IMG/VR virus record: IMGVR_UViG_3300032083_002704
Location: 1-20,034 of that record
DNA: 20,034 nucleotides
Source: a virus
Reading direction: 5' to 3' (one strand)
Shown here: in pieces, positions 6,165-12,672 of the stretch
Layout of the letters: every line of letters begins with the position of its first letter
Position numbering within the stretch: the stretch's first letter is position 1
The notes under the pieces: generated by a model
What the model was told of the DNA's origin: nothing
The model's database searches: none
The model's input: only the letters and a program-made list of their open reading frames with translations
Program-made: the position numbers and the translations under genes

Positions 6165-6304
6165 AAGTTTTAATAACTTCCTCCGTGTTGTTTGCCAAGA
6201 TCACCAACCTGAAAAAAAACTTGGCCCTCTTTATCTTCCTATTACAAGGACTGTAAATGGAAGCGATTTCGGTTGAGATACAAAGTATCTTTGCCTTAGA
6301 CAGT
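6165..6304 (+). promoter_or_regulatory. Structured leader upstream of the SSB gene
   Basis: The 212 bases from 6125 to 6336 contain no TTGACA-type promoter and several stems: AAGTT/AACTT (6165-6169/6175-6179), GCCAAG/CTTGGC (6194-6199/6220-6225, 20-base loop), AGATAC/GTATCT (6276-6281/6285-6290, AAA loop) and ACTGT/ACAGT (6250-6254/6300-6304). AAGG (6246-6249) can also pair with CCTT (6294-6297), crossing the last stem. The 30 bases before the SSB start are A/T-rich and unstructured. T4 gene 32 is controlled by gp32 binding to a pseudoknot plus unstructured mRNA leader; a similar autoregulatory site is plausible here. Confidence 0.45.
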
Positions 6305-6307
6305 TAA
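6257..6307 (+). CDS. Possible 16-aa leader peptide upstream of the SSB gene
   Basis: ATG at 6257 preceded by AAGGA (6246-6250) at ideal spacing; it codes MEAISVEIQSIFALDS and stops at 6305-6307, 30 bases before the SSB start. Its translation would melt the AGATAC/GTATCT and ACTGT/ACAGT stems. A short ORF with good initiation can arise by chance, so this is a candidate only. Confidence 0.35.
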   Translation: MEAISVEIQSIFALDS

Positions 6308-6336
6308 GTCAATAATAACAATAAAGGAGTAAAATT

Positions 6337-7089
6337 ATGGCACTAAATCTAGAAGCGATGCGAGAGAAATTAAATGCATCAAAGAACGGTAACAAAAAAT
6401 CAAATGATACCAAATGGAAACCTGAACAAGGTGACCAAACAATCAGAATCCTTCCTACCAAGGATGGTGATCCGTTTAAGGAATATCACTTTCATTATAA
6501 TGTTGGGAAAAATCCTGGCATTATGTGTCCAAAGCGTAACTTTAATGAGGAGTGTCCTATTTGTGACTTTGCCTCTTCGCTCTGGAAAGAAGGTGTTCAG
6601 AATAACGACGATACCGCTAAACGTGAAGCAAAGAAGCTATTTGTTCGCAAGCGTTATTATTCACCGATCTTGGTTCGTGGAAGAGAATCTGAAGGCGTTA
6701 AGATTTGGGCTTATGGAAAACAAGCTTATGAAACAATATTAGGCTACGTTTGTGATCCCGATTATGGAGACATAACCGATGTTGAGTCTGGAACTGATAT
6801 GGTATTAAATTACAATATCCCCGGAACTCCCGGATCATTCCCTAAGACCATTCTTAAGCCACGTCGTCGTCCGTCTGTTCTCTGCGATGATGATGTTGCG
6901 GACTGTGAAGCCCTGCTAGAATCGATACCTGATATCGGCGCACAGTTTGACCGCAAAACAACAGCAGATGTTCAAGCTTTATTGAACGAAGCCCTTGCCT
7001 CTGACACTGGTGGTGGTTCCTCCGAAACACATAAGTACGGTGGTGAGAAAGATGCTGTTGATGCTGCCTTCGATAAACTCGTAGGCTAA
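6337..7089 (+). CDS. T4 gp32-like single-stranded DNA-binding protein
   Basis: 250 aa. Coats ssDNA during replication, recombination and repair and recruits helicase and recombinase. The zinc ligands are visible: H51, C64, C73 and C76, with spacings of 13, 9 and 3, close to T4 gp32 (H64, C77, C87, C90). The N-terminal segment MALNLEAMREKLNASK (1-16) is a helical, basic arm like the cooperativity domain of gp32. Aromatic and basic residues at 101-126 fit the ssDNA groove. The C-terminal 35 residues contain a Gly/Ser linker and end in a mildly acidic helix, expected to be the protein-binding tail. AAAGGAG lies eight bases before the ATG. The gene is followed by a strong terminator and preceded by a foldable leader, so autoregulation is likely. 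Confidence 0.9.
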   Translation: MALNLEAMREKLNASKNGNKKSNDTKWKPEQGDQTIRILPTKDGDPFKEYHFHYNVGKNPGIMCPKRNFNEECPICDFASSLWKEGVQNNDDTAKREAKKLFVRKRYYSPILVRGRESEGVKIWAYGKQAYETILGYVCDPDYGDITDVESGTDMVLNYNIPGTPGSFPKTILKPRRRPSVLCDDDVADCEALLESIPDIGAQFDRKTTADVQALLNEALASDTGGGSSETHKYGGEKDAVDAAFDKLVG

Positions 7090-7099
7090 GAGAGTCGGT

Positions 7100-7129
7100 T
7101 GCCCTCTCCGTTATGAGGGCATTTTTTTT
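7100..7129 (+). terminator. Intrinsic terminator after the SSB gene
   Basis: TGCCCTC (7100-7106) and GAGGGCA (7115-7121) form a 7-bp GC-rich stem with an 8-base loop, followed directly by eight T. The SSB stop codon is 11 bases before it. Confidence 0.92.
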
Positions 7130-7149
7130 AATCAAATAAAGGAGACAAA

Positions 7150-7284
7150 ATGATTAATTTATTTTTAATAACTTTTCTCGCATGTGGCGACGATGAAGAA
7201 ACAGATACTTCAAAATTAGAAGTCGAGAACCCTCAAGAAGAGGTTGTAGAAGAATCCACAGAAGAAGTGGAAGGCGAAGAGTAA
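7150..7284 (+). CDS. Tiny acidic lipoprotein-like protein, 44 aa
   Basis: ATG at 7150 has AAAGGAG five bases upstream. The first 11 residues MINLFLITFLA are hydrophobic and end at C12 followed by GDDEE, like a short lipoprotein signal with lipobox FLAC. Everything after it is strongly acidic (many E, D) and disordered-looking. The n-region has no Lys or Arg, which weakens the signal-peptide reading. It sits between the SSB terminator and uvsX without a promoter of its own, so it is expressed by read-through or with uvsX. Small phage lipoproteins can alter the host envelope, for example in superinfection exclusion; here that is speculation. Confidence 0.6.
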   Translation: MINLFLITFLACGDDEETDTSKLEVENPQEEVVEESTEEVEGEE

Positions 7285-7302
7285 TAGATCTACCAAGGTT
7301 TT

Positions 7303-7332
7303 GGGGAGCTGGCCTACAATAAAAAGCTTCCC
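7303..7332 (+). promoter_or_regulatory. Hairpin between the small lipoprotein gene and uvsX
   Basis: GGGGAGCT (7303-7310) pairs with AGCTTCCC (7325-7332), eight pairs including one G-U, 14-base loop. No T run follows, so it is not a terminator; it ends 21 bases before the uvsX ATG and could be an RNA-processing or stability element. Confidence 0.4.
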
Positions 7333-7353
7333 ACTCTAACAACAAGGATAACT

Positions 7354-8475
7354 ATGGCAAAAGTAATACACATGGCTCAAGTAAAACCGGGCAAGATCTC
7401 AATCAAAGATCTCAAAAAATCAATGAACAAGGCAATGGGCATCGAAGCAGCGTATGATCTCACAGAAGAGAGTCCAACCGAAGTAAAAGAGTGGATACCA
7501 ACAGGGTCTCGATGGCTTGATGCAATTATTGCAAAAGGTAAGATGGGAGGAATTCCTGTTGGTAAAATAACAGAAATCGCTGGTCTCTCATCCGTAGGTA
7601 AGTCCTACCTAGCAGTTCAGATAGCGGCACAAGCACAGAAGCAAGGAAAGTTTGTTGTTTATTATGATGCAGAATCAGCAATCGACCCTGTATTCTTGAT
7701 GGATGCTGGAATTGATATGGATAACAATTTTCTTTATGTCCAAGCTGTCTCAGTAGAGAAAGTTCTCAAAGGAATTGAGGATACTATGAATGACTATCCA
7801 GGAATGCAATTCGTATTTATCTGGGATTCAATAGCGGCAACATCTGCCGAGAAAGACTTAGAAGGTGACTTTGATCCTCAATCTAGTATGGCTGTAAAAC
7901 CAAGAATCTTTTCTAAGGCTTTTCCTAAACTAACAGTTCCTTTGGCTAATGGACAACATACCTTGCTTCTAATAAACCAATTGAAAACAAACATAACAAG
8001 TAATATAGCAGAGAAATTGACAACACCTTTCAAGGCTCCCGGTGGTTTAGCATTAGAATACTTCAGTTCTCTTCGCATCTGGCTCACAGGTCGTAAATCA
8101 AAGCAATCATTTGTCTTTGACGAATCAGGTAGAAGAGTTGGTTCGGAAGTCAAAGCAAAGCTCAAGAAGTCTCGCTTTGGAACACAAGACAGAATGGCAG
8201 TATTTCAGATCCGTTGGGGTGATAATGTTGGAATTATGGACGAAGAGTCTTGGTTTGAAGTTATCAAGCAATCATCAGCTTATCGTGTAGGTGGCGGATG
8301 GTGTTACATCAAGACCCAAGATGGTAAAGAACATAAGTTTCGCTCAAAAGAATGGATGGAAAAACTAAAAGATAAGAAGTTCAAAAAGATGATAATTGAT
8401 ATCATGGATGAAGAACTAATAAAGAAATTTGAATCTTCTGGCTCAAACATAGTACCAGAAGGAATAGAAGATTAG
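7354..8475 (+). CDS. uvsX: UvsX/RecA-type recombinase
   Basis: 373 aa, close to T4 UvsX. ATP-dependent strand exchange on SSB-coated DNA, used in recombination-dependent replication and repair. Walker A GLSSVGKS (77-84), the catalytic Glu in YYDAESAID (E107), Walker B FVFIWDS (D158), and LINQLKTN (206-213) matching the RecA NQ motif; loop L2 follows with APGG near 229-232. About 50 N-terminal residues come before the core. The ribosome site is a weaker AAGGA, eight bases upstream. The gene closes its unit with a strong terminator and lies directly after the SSB it would cooperate with. UvsX-like is preferred over bacterial RecA because of length and the gp32-like partner. Confidence 0.9.
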   Translation: MAKVIHMAQVKPGKISIKDLKKSMNKAMGIEAAYDLTEESPTEVKEWIPTGSRWLDAIIAKGKMGGIPVGKITEIAGLSSVGKSYLAVQIAAQAQKQGKFVVYYDAESAIDPVFLMDAGIDMDNNFLYVQAVSVEKVLKGIEDTMNDYPGMQFVFIWDSIAATSAEKDLEGDFDPQSSMAVKPRIFSKAFPKLTVPLANGQHTLLLINQLKTNITSNIAEKLTTPFKAPGGLALEYFSSLRIWLTGRKSKQSFVFDESGRRVGSEVKAKLKKSRFGTQDRMAVFQIRWGDNVGIMDEESWFEVIKQSSAYRVGGGWCYIKTQDGKEHKFRSKEWMEKLKDKKFKKMIIDIMDEELIKKFESSGSNIVPEGIED

Positions 8476-8498
8476 ATCATAACAAGCTCCTGTTGTTG

Positions 8499-8526
8499 AC
8501 CCCTAGCATACGTTAGGGGTTTTTTT
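8499..8526 (+). terminator. Intrinsic terminator after uvsX
   Basis: ACCCCTA (8499-8505) and TAGGGGT (8514-8520) make a 7-bp stem with an 8-base loop followed by six T. The next promoter starts 10 bases later. Confidence 0.92.
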
Positions 8527-8536
8527 ATCTTTTTAC

Positions 8537-8564
8537 TTGACAAACTTTCTAAACGTGTTATGTT
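8537..8564 (+). promoter_or_regulatory. Sigma70 promoter of the UV endonuclease gene
   Basis: TTGACA (8537-8542), 16-base spacer, TATGTT (8559-8564) with extended -10 TG; a second TATATT at 8564-8569 is too far from the -35. Predicted start about 8571, so the Shine-Dalgarno (8578-8582) begins only about seven bases into the RNA. Confidence 0.75.
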
Positions 8565-8587
8565 ATATTTATATCTCGGAGGATATT

Positions 8588-9520
8588 ATGAACAACTATA
8601 ACTTAGGTTACGCTTGTATCAACAAGAACTTCTCAGAACGTTCTAAGAAACAACGCATAACAACAAATCGTGGTATGATAAGACGTACTTTTCTTGAGAA
8701 AGGTTTACCTTATGTATCAGAACTGGCTTTGGCTAATTGCCAAGACCTAAAGAAAATATTAGAATGGAATGCACAACAGGACATACACTTCTTTCGTATG
8801 TCATCTGGTTTGTTTCCATGGGGTTCGGAGTATGCATTCGAAGATCTACCAGACTACGAAGCAATTGCTGAAATCCTATTCGAATGTGGTCTATTTGCAG
8901 AGGAGAATGATATTCGTATCACAACTCATCCTGATCACTTCAACAAACTCACGTCTCCAAAAGAGTCTGTGATACTAAATACAATTAAAGACTTGGAATT
9001 ACACGGTCGTATGTTTGACCTTCTGTGTCTTCCAAGATCACCTTTCGCTAAAATCAACATACATGTAGGAGCAGCTTATGATGACAAACCTATGGCCCTT
9101 GATAACTTTTGCAAGAATTTTCAAAGATTATCCGAAGCAGTAAAAACTAGACTTACAGTGGAGAATGACGACAAGCCCTCACTATATACTACGGAGGAAC
9201 TGTACAATGATATCCATAAACGGATTAATATTCCTGTGGTGTTTGACTACCATCATCACGATCTTCACCCTGGAGAGCAGTCAGAACGTGAAGCCTTGGA
9301 TATGGCTTTGTCTACTTGGCCTGTGGGTATTCGCCCTGTGGTGCATTACTCTGAATCCCGATCTGATGAATATGGGGATCCTAAAATCAAGCCGCAAGCT
9401 CATTCTGATTCTTATGTTCGGCCCGTAAACACCTATGGCTTGGAGATGGACATTATGCTTGAGGCAAAACATAAAGAACAAGCATTGTTCAAAATGCGAC
9501 AATTGATGGAGGAACAATGA
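8588..9520 (+). CDS. uvsE: UV-damage endonuclease (UVDE family)
   Basis: 310 aa. Cuts DNA on the 5' side of UV photoproducts and some other lesions, starting excision repair. The TIM-barrel metal ligands are recognisable: H114 in THPD, H159 in INIHVG, E192 in VENDD, D220 and His residues in VFDYHHHD, H253 in VVHYSES, and a late Glu in the EMDIMLEAK segment. LGYACIN (6-12) is the usual family start. The ATG at 8588 follows CGGAGG at proper distance; the longer TTG frame begins inside the promoter -35 and is rejected. First gene of its transcript. T4 uses the unrelated DenV glycosylase, so this is a functional substitute. The symbol follows bacterial usage. Confidence 0.9.
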   Translation: MNNYNLGYACINKNFSERSKKQRITTNRGMIRRTFLEKGLPYVSELALANCQDLKKILEWNAQQDIHFFRMSSGLFPWGSEYAFEDLPDYEAIAEILFECGLFAEENDIRITTHPDHFNKLTSPKESVILNTIKDLELHGRMFDLLCLPRSPFAKINIHVGAAYDDKPMALDNFCKNFQRLSEAVKTRLTVENDDKPSLYTTEELYNDIHKRINIPVVFDYHHHDLHPGEQSEREALDMALSTWPVGIRPVVHYSESRSDEYGDPKIKPQAHSDSYVRPVNTYGLEMDIMLEAKHKEQALFKMRQLMEEQ

Positions 9521-9828
9521 TGAAAGTCGTAATAAAAAAGCTTTACAAATCTCAACGTCAAGCGGAATGGAAGATTAGAAAAATATCCAAATGTGGTAGA
9601 GGTCATGGTCATAAAAGTAAAAAAATAAGCAATAGCGAGAAAAAGTTTTATCCACTTATAGAAAAAGCTATAGAGGCAAGAAACAATCTTTGTCTTCAAC
9701 ATGGTAAAGACCTTTATTTATATCCTAGTATTATACAGGTTAGATATACGAACAAAAATGGTAAACTAAAGAACATTTCTGTATCAGGGTATTTTTTGAC
9801 TTCCTCACGAAAGAGAGACAGGTTATAA
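9517..9828 (+). CDS. Small basic protein of unknown function
   Basis: About 103 aa. Two adjacent ATGs (9517 and 9520) follow GGAGG at 9508-9512; the second has the better spacing. The gene overlaps the UV endonuclease stop, so the two are translationally coupled. Residues 1-45 are very rich in Lys and Arg, with a CGRGHGHKSKK stretch, then a helix and a short beta segment YPSIIQVRYTNKNGKLKNISVSGY. This suggests nucleic-acid binding; coupling to a repair enzyme is compatible with a helper role. No family is recognised. Confidence 0.65.
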   Translation: MMKVVIKKLYKSQRQAEWKIRKISKCGRGHGHKSKKISNSEKKFYPLIEKAIEARNNLCLQHGKDLYLYPSIIQVRYTNKNGKLKNISVSGYFLTSSRKRDRL

Positions 9829-9829
9829 T
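9796..9829 (+). promoter_or_regulatory. Weak promoter candidate before the membrane-protein gene
   Basis: Consensus TATAAT at 9824-9829 sits just before CGGAGG, as at the 8537 and 11238 promoters, but the nearest -35-like TTGACT (9796-9801) is 22 bases away, too far for normal sigma70 use. It lies in the end of the previous gene. Confidence 0.3.
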
Positions 9830-9848
9830 ATAAACATCGGAGGAATAG

Positions 9849-10187
9849 ATGAAGATTATTTATGGAGCATTCATTTTTATGATTGCACAGGTTCTCGCAT
9901 GGTTTCAGTCAAACTCTGGAATACTTGGAGAACCATTCAAATCAAATTACGTTTACATAGCGATACTGCTTGGGCCTATAGTGTCGCTATTGTTTGCACA
10001 CGCAACAATAATGTTGTATGAGCATATGGAATTATGGTCAATAAGGTTTCTTACCTTTGGAATAGGATATCTAATATTCATACCATTAACTTGGTATTTC
10101 TTGGGAGAAGAAATCTTAACATTTAAGAACATTATATCATTTTGCTTATGTGTTCTTCTAATATCACTACAATTCATTATCAAATAA
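9849..10187 (+). CDS. Four-helix membrane protein, DMT/SMR-transporter-like
   Basis: 112 aa with four hydrophobic segments (about 3-20, 32-55, 64-84 and 91-111), the size and topology of small multidrug resistance proteins and half-size DMT transporters. The end, WYFLGEEILTFKNIISFCLC, resembles the last helix pair of the DMT fold (GE-x-L-x-x-x-x-x-IG). The Glu in helix 1 that couples protons in EmrE is not present (Q14 is near that place), so drug export by that mechanism is unlikely. Inner-membrane location is expected. CGGAGG precedes the ATG by five bases. Its role in infection is unknown. Confidence 0.65.
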   Translation: MKIIYGAFIFMIAQVLAWFQSNSGILGEPFKSNYVYIAILLGPIVSLLFAHATIMLYEHMELWSIRFLTFGIGYLIFIPLTWYFLGEEILTFKNIISFCLCVLLISLQFIIK

Positions 10188-10197
10188 GGAGGATAAT

Positions 10198-10296
10198 ATG
10201 GATTTTACAAACTTATGGATAGCTTTCGCAGTTGTCTTTATTGGACTACCAACGATTGGGGCGTTGGCATTACATTGGAGGCCAAATGAAAGATAA
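10198..10296 (+). CDS. Membrane microprotein, 32 aa
   Basis: ATG at 10198 follows AAGGAGG at ideal distance, ten bases after the previous stop. The sequence is one transmembrane helix (about residues 6-25) with a short basic tail HWRPNER. Its last 11 bases overlap the start of the flap nuclease, whose GGAGG lies inside this gene. The strong ribosome site and tight packing make it real; it may partner the preceding membrane protein or serve for coupling. Confidence 0.6.
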   Translation: MDFTNLWIAFAVVFIGLPTIGALALHWRPNER

Positions 10297-11248
10297 AAAT
10301 TTACTAATAATAGATGGGCTAAACATGTTTCTAAGGAGTTATGTTGTCAATCCAACAATGACACCAAAGGGACACCCAATAGGCGGCTGTATTGGCTTCA
10401 TAAAGAGCTTGCAAAAGGTCTGTGGTATGTTTAGCCCTGATGAGATAATCGTAGCGTGGGACGGTCATTCTGGCTCCGCTAAACGAAAAGAAATGAACAA
10501 AGGATACAAGGATGGTCGAAAGCCTGTCCGCTTTAATAGAAGAATGATAGAGTTGAACCCGGAAGACGAAAAGATTAACAAAGCAGAACAATATATTAAA
10601 CTCGTGGAGTACTTAAATGAATCACCAATTATTCAAATCGTTGTTGACTATGTGGAAGCCGATGATATTATCGCTTTTGCTTGCCAACACGATAAATATA
10701 GAGATTATCATAAATACATTATCTCAAGCGATAGAGACTTTTTCCAACTCGTCGGATCAGATGTCTCACTCTATCGACCAATCCAAAAAAAGTTGGTTAA
10801 CTTTGAAAATCTCATGGATGAACACGGTATTCATCCCAATAATTTTGCCCTTGCTCGTGCCATTGCTGGAGATAAATCAGATAACTTGCCAGGGATACCT
10901 CGTGCTGGGCTTAAAACAATTAAAAAGTATTTTCCTTTTGTATCTGGTTCAGAGATTCAAACTACTGAAACGATTGCAGAACATTGCAGAAAAGTGGACA
11001 AGCCACTTAAAATTCATCAAAACATACTTGCTGGTTTGGATAGAATAGAAAACAACTACGATGTCATGCAATTATACAAACCAGTAATAGGAAGCACGTC
11101 CAAGAGAACTGTGGATTTCTCAATAAGAGAGTTCGAACCAGAATGGAAAAAAATAGAATTCCAAAAGTATCTGATGCGAGACGGGCAAATTACACTAAAA
11201 TTAGACACTTTGTATGCAAGTTACAATAAAATAATACTTGACAAATAA
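10286..11248 (+). CDS. 5'-3' flap exonuclease (T4 RNase H/T5 FEN type)
   Basis: 320 aa. Removes RNA primers and 5' flaps during lagging-strand replication. Acidic metal ligands are in order: D10 (LLIIDGLN), D59 (VAWDG), E124, D126 and D127 (VEADDII), D149 and D151 (SSDRDFFQL), D196 and D199 in GDKSDNLPGIP, the last also marking the helix-hairpin-helix DNA-binding turn. KRKEMNKGYKDGRKP (66-80) fits the arch with basic residues. ATG 10286 is chosen because GGAGG lies four bases upstream and conserved sequence begins at once; the frame upstream from 10232 lies in the microprotein gene. In Pol I this domain is fused to the polymerase; here it is separate from the short polymerase at 1020. Confidence 0.9.
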   Translation: MKDKNLLIIDGLNMFLRSYVVNPTMTPKGHPIGGCIGFIKSLQKVCGMFSPDEIIVAWDGHSGSAKRKEMNKGYKDGRKPVRFNRRMIELNPEDEKINKAEQYIKLVEYLNESPIIQIVVDYVEADDIIAFACQHDKYRDYHKYIISSDRDFFQLVGSDVSLYRPIQKKLVNFENLMDEHGIHPNNFALARAIAGDKSDNLPGIPRAGLKTIKKYFPFVSGSEIQTTETIAEHCRKVDKPLKIHQNILAGLDRIENNYDVMQLYKPVIGSTSKRTVDFSIREFEPEWKKIEFQKYLMRDGQITLKLDTLYASYNKIILDK

Positions 11249-11266
11249 ACAATAATAGGTTATACT
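11238..11266 (+). promoter_or_regulatory. Sigma70 promoter of the helicase gene
   Basis: TTGACA (11238-11243), 17-base spacer, TATACT (11261-11266). Predicted start about 11273, with CGGAGG at 11278-11283, so the 5'UTR is very short. The -35 overlaps the last codons of the nuclease gene. Confidence 0.82.
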
Positions 11267-11288
11267 TATAAAACATTCGGAGGATAAT

Positions 11289-12656
11289 ATGCATAAGGAT
11301 AAGGATACGTTTGTCGGTTACGGCAAGAGTTTTCAAGAGAGCGTTGCTCGGTTGATGATGGAGGATAGACCATTTTGTGATCAAATAGAAGAGGTTTTAG
11401 AATTAGAGTTTTTTGATTCTTCATATCTAAGAGCTTTTGTTGAGATCATTTTGGACTATAGAGAGAAATACGAACAACACCCACATTTTGTCACCCTACA
11501 TACAGAGATAAAAAAGGGTAGCAATAAATATGATGGAGCTGTAAGTAAACAATTGAGGGATTTTGTCGTAAGAATACAATCAAGTGATGTAAATGATAAG
11601 GACTATGTAAAAGATCAAGCGATTGATTTTTGCAAAAAACAATGTTTAAAGAAAGCAATACTTCAATCAGCTAATCTTGTAAAGAAGGGAGATTATGATT
11701 CAATTACAAAGATAATCAATGAAGCTTTGACAAAAGGTAACGATCAAAACTTTGGTCATGATTGGTTCATGGACATTGATGAACGTTATGTGAAACAATC
11801 TAGAAAAGCCATCACAACTGGTTGGAATCGGATGGATGAAATAACAAAGGGTGGCTTGGGAGCAAAGGAACTTGCTGTAGTTATCGCTCCAACAGGCGCT
11901 GGTAAATCCATGGTTCTGGTGCACCTTGGAGCCCAAGCATTGACACTAGGAAAGAAAGTGGTTCACTACACATTGGAACTAGCTGACACTGTTGTGGGTC
12001 TTCGTTATGATTCCTGCTTGTCTAAAGTAGCACTTCAAGATATTATGATTTCTAAAGAAATTGTAAAAGAAAAGATCGATCTAATTGGTGGTAAACTAAT
12101 TATCAAAGAATATCCGACCAAGTCTGCTTCAACCAAGTCGATTAAGAACCATTTGGAAAAGTTGAAAAAGCAAGGCATTTTACCTGATATGGTGATTGTT
12201 GACTACGCTGATTTGCTTCGCCCTGTTTCTGCGACAGCAGAGAAAAGACATGATTTGGAAAGCATTTATGAAGAACTTAGAGGAATGGCTACTGAATTCC
12301 AATGTGCCTTTGTAACTGCATCTCAAACAAACCGTGGAGGTCTTAATGCCGAAGTCATCACTATGGAGTCTATATCAGAGGCTTTCAACAAATGCTTTGT
12401 TGCTGACTTTATCTTTTCATTATCGAGAACTCCGTCGGATAAACAAGCTAATACGGGGCGGATATTTATTGCTAAAAACAGAAACGGACCAGATGGACTG
12501 GTATTTCGTGCAGGAGTTGATTGGTCAACTGTATCAATAGATATCACTGGAAGAGGAGGTGAAGAAGACACACCGCAACTGACCGCCAAGGATCAGCTCA
12601 AATTTATGAAAGAAAAATATAAAACTTTTAATACAAAACTATCAGGGTCTAAATAA
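11289..12656 (+). CDS. Replicative DNA helicase, DnaB/T4 gp41 type
   Basis: 455 aa hexameric 5'-3' helicase unwinding the fork. The C-terminal RecA-like domain shows Walker A APTGAGKS (200-207), a following Glu in VVHYTLE (E230, H1a), Walker B MVIVDYADLL with D305, and the H3 segment FVTASQTNRGG (341-351). N-terminal residues 1-150 are helical and match the DnaB N-domain only in general style, as is usual for gp41 relatives. A primase is not seen in this window. The start is fixed by CGGAGG six bases upstream, and ribonucleotide reductase follows after 16 bases in the same transcript. Confidence 0.9.
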   Translation: MHKDKDTFVGYGKSFQESVARLMMEDRPFCDQIEEVLELEFFDSSYLRAFVEIILDYREKYEQHPHFVTLHTEIKKGSNKYDGAVSKQLRDFVVRIQSSDVNDKDYVKDQAIDFCKKQCLKKAILQSANLVKKGDYDSITKIINEALTKGNDQNFGHDWFMDIDERYVKQSRKAITTGWNRMDEITKGGLGAKELAVVIAPTGAGKSMVLVHLGAQALTLGKKVVHYTLELADTVVGLRYDSCLSKVALQDIMISKEIVKEKIDLIGGKLIIKEYPTKSASTKSIKNHLEKLKKQGILPDMVIVDYADLLRPVSATAEKRHDLESIYEELRGMATEFQCAFVTASQTNRGGLNAEVITMESISEAFNKCFVADFIFSLSRTPSDKQANTGRIFIAKNRNGPDGLVFRAGVDWSTVSIDITGRGGEEDTPQLTAKDQLKFMKEKYKTFNTKLSGSK

Positions 12657-12672
12657 CAACAAGGAGAAAAAG

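Noticed and set aside
6374-6742. 122-codon + frame overlapping the SSB gene
   Set aside because: Shadow frame: no ribosome site, and the SSB frame carries the zinc motif.
6854-7135. 93-codon minus-strand frame over the end of the SSB gene
   Set aside because: Runs through the terminator hairpin and has His/Gln-rich composition typical of an antisense shadow.
8537-8587. Longer TTG start for the UV endonuclease
   Set aside because: The TTG is the -35 hexamer of the promoter; ATG 8588 has the ribosome site and the family-typical beginning.
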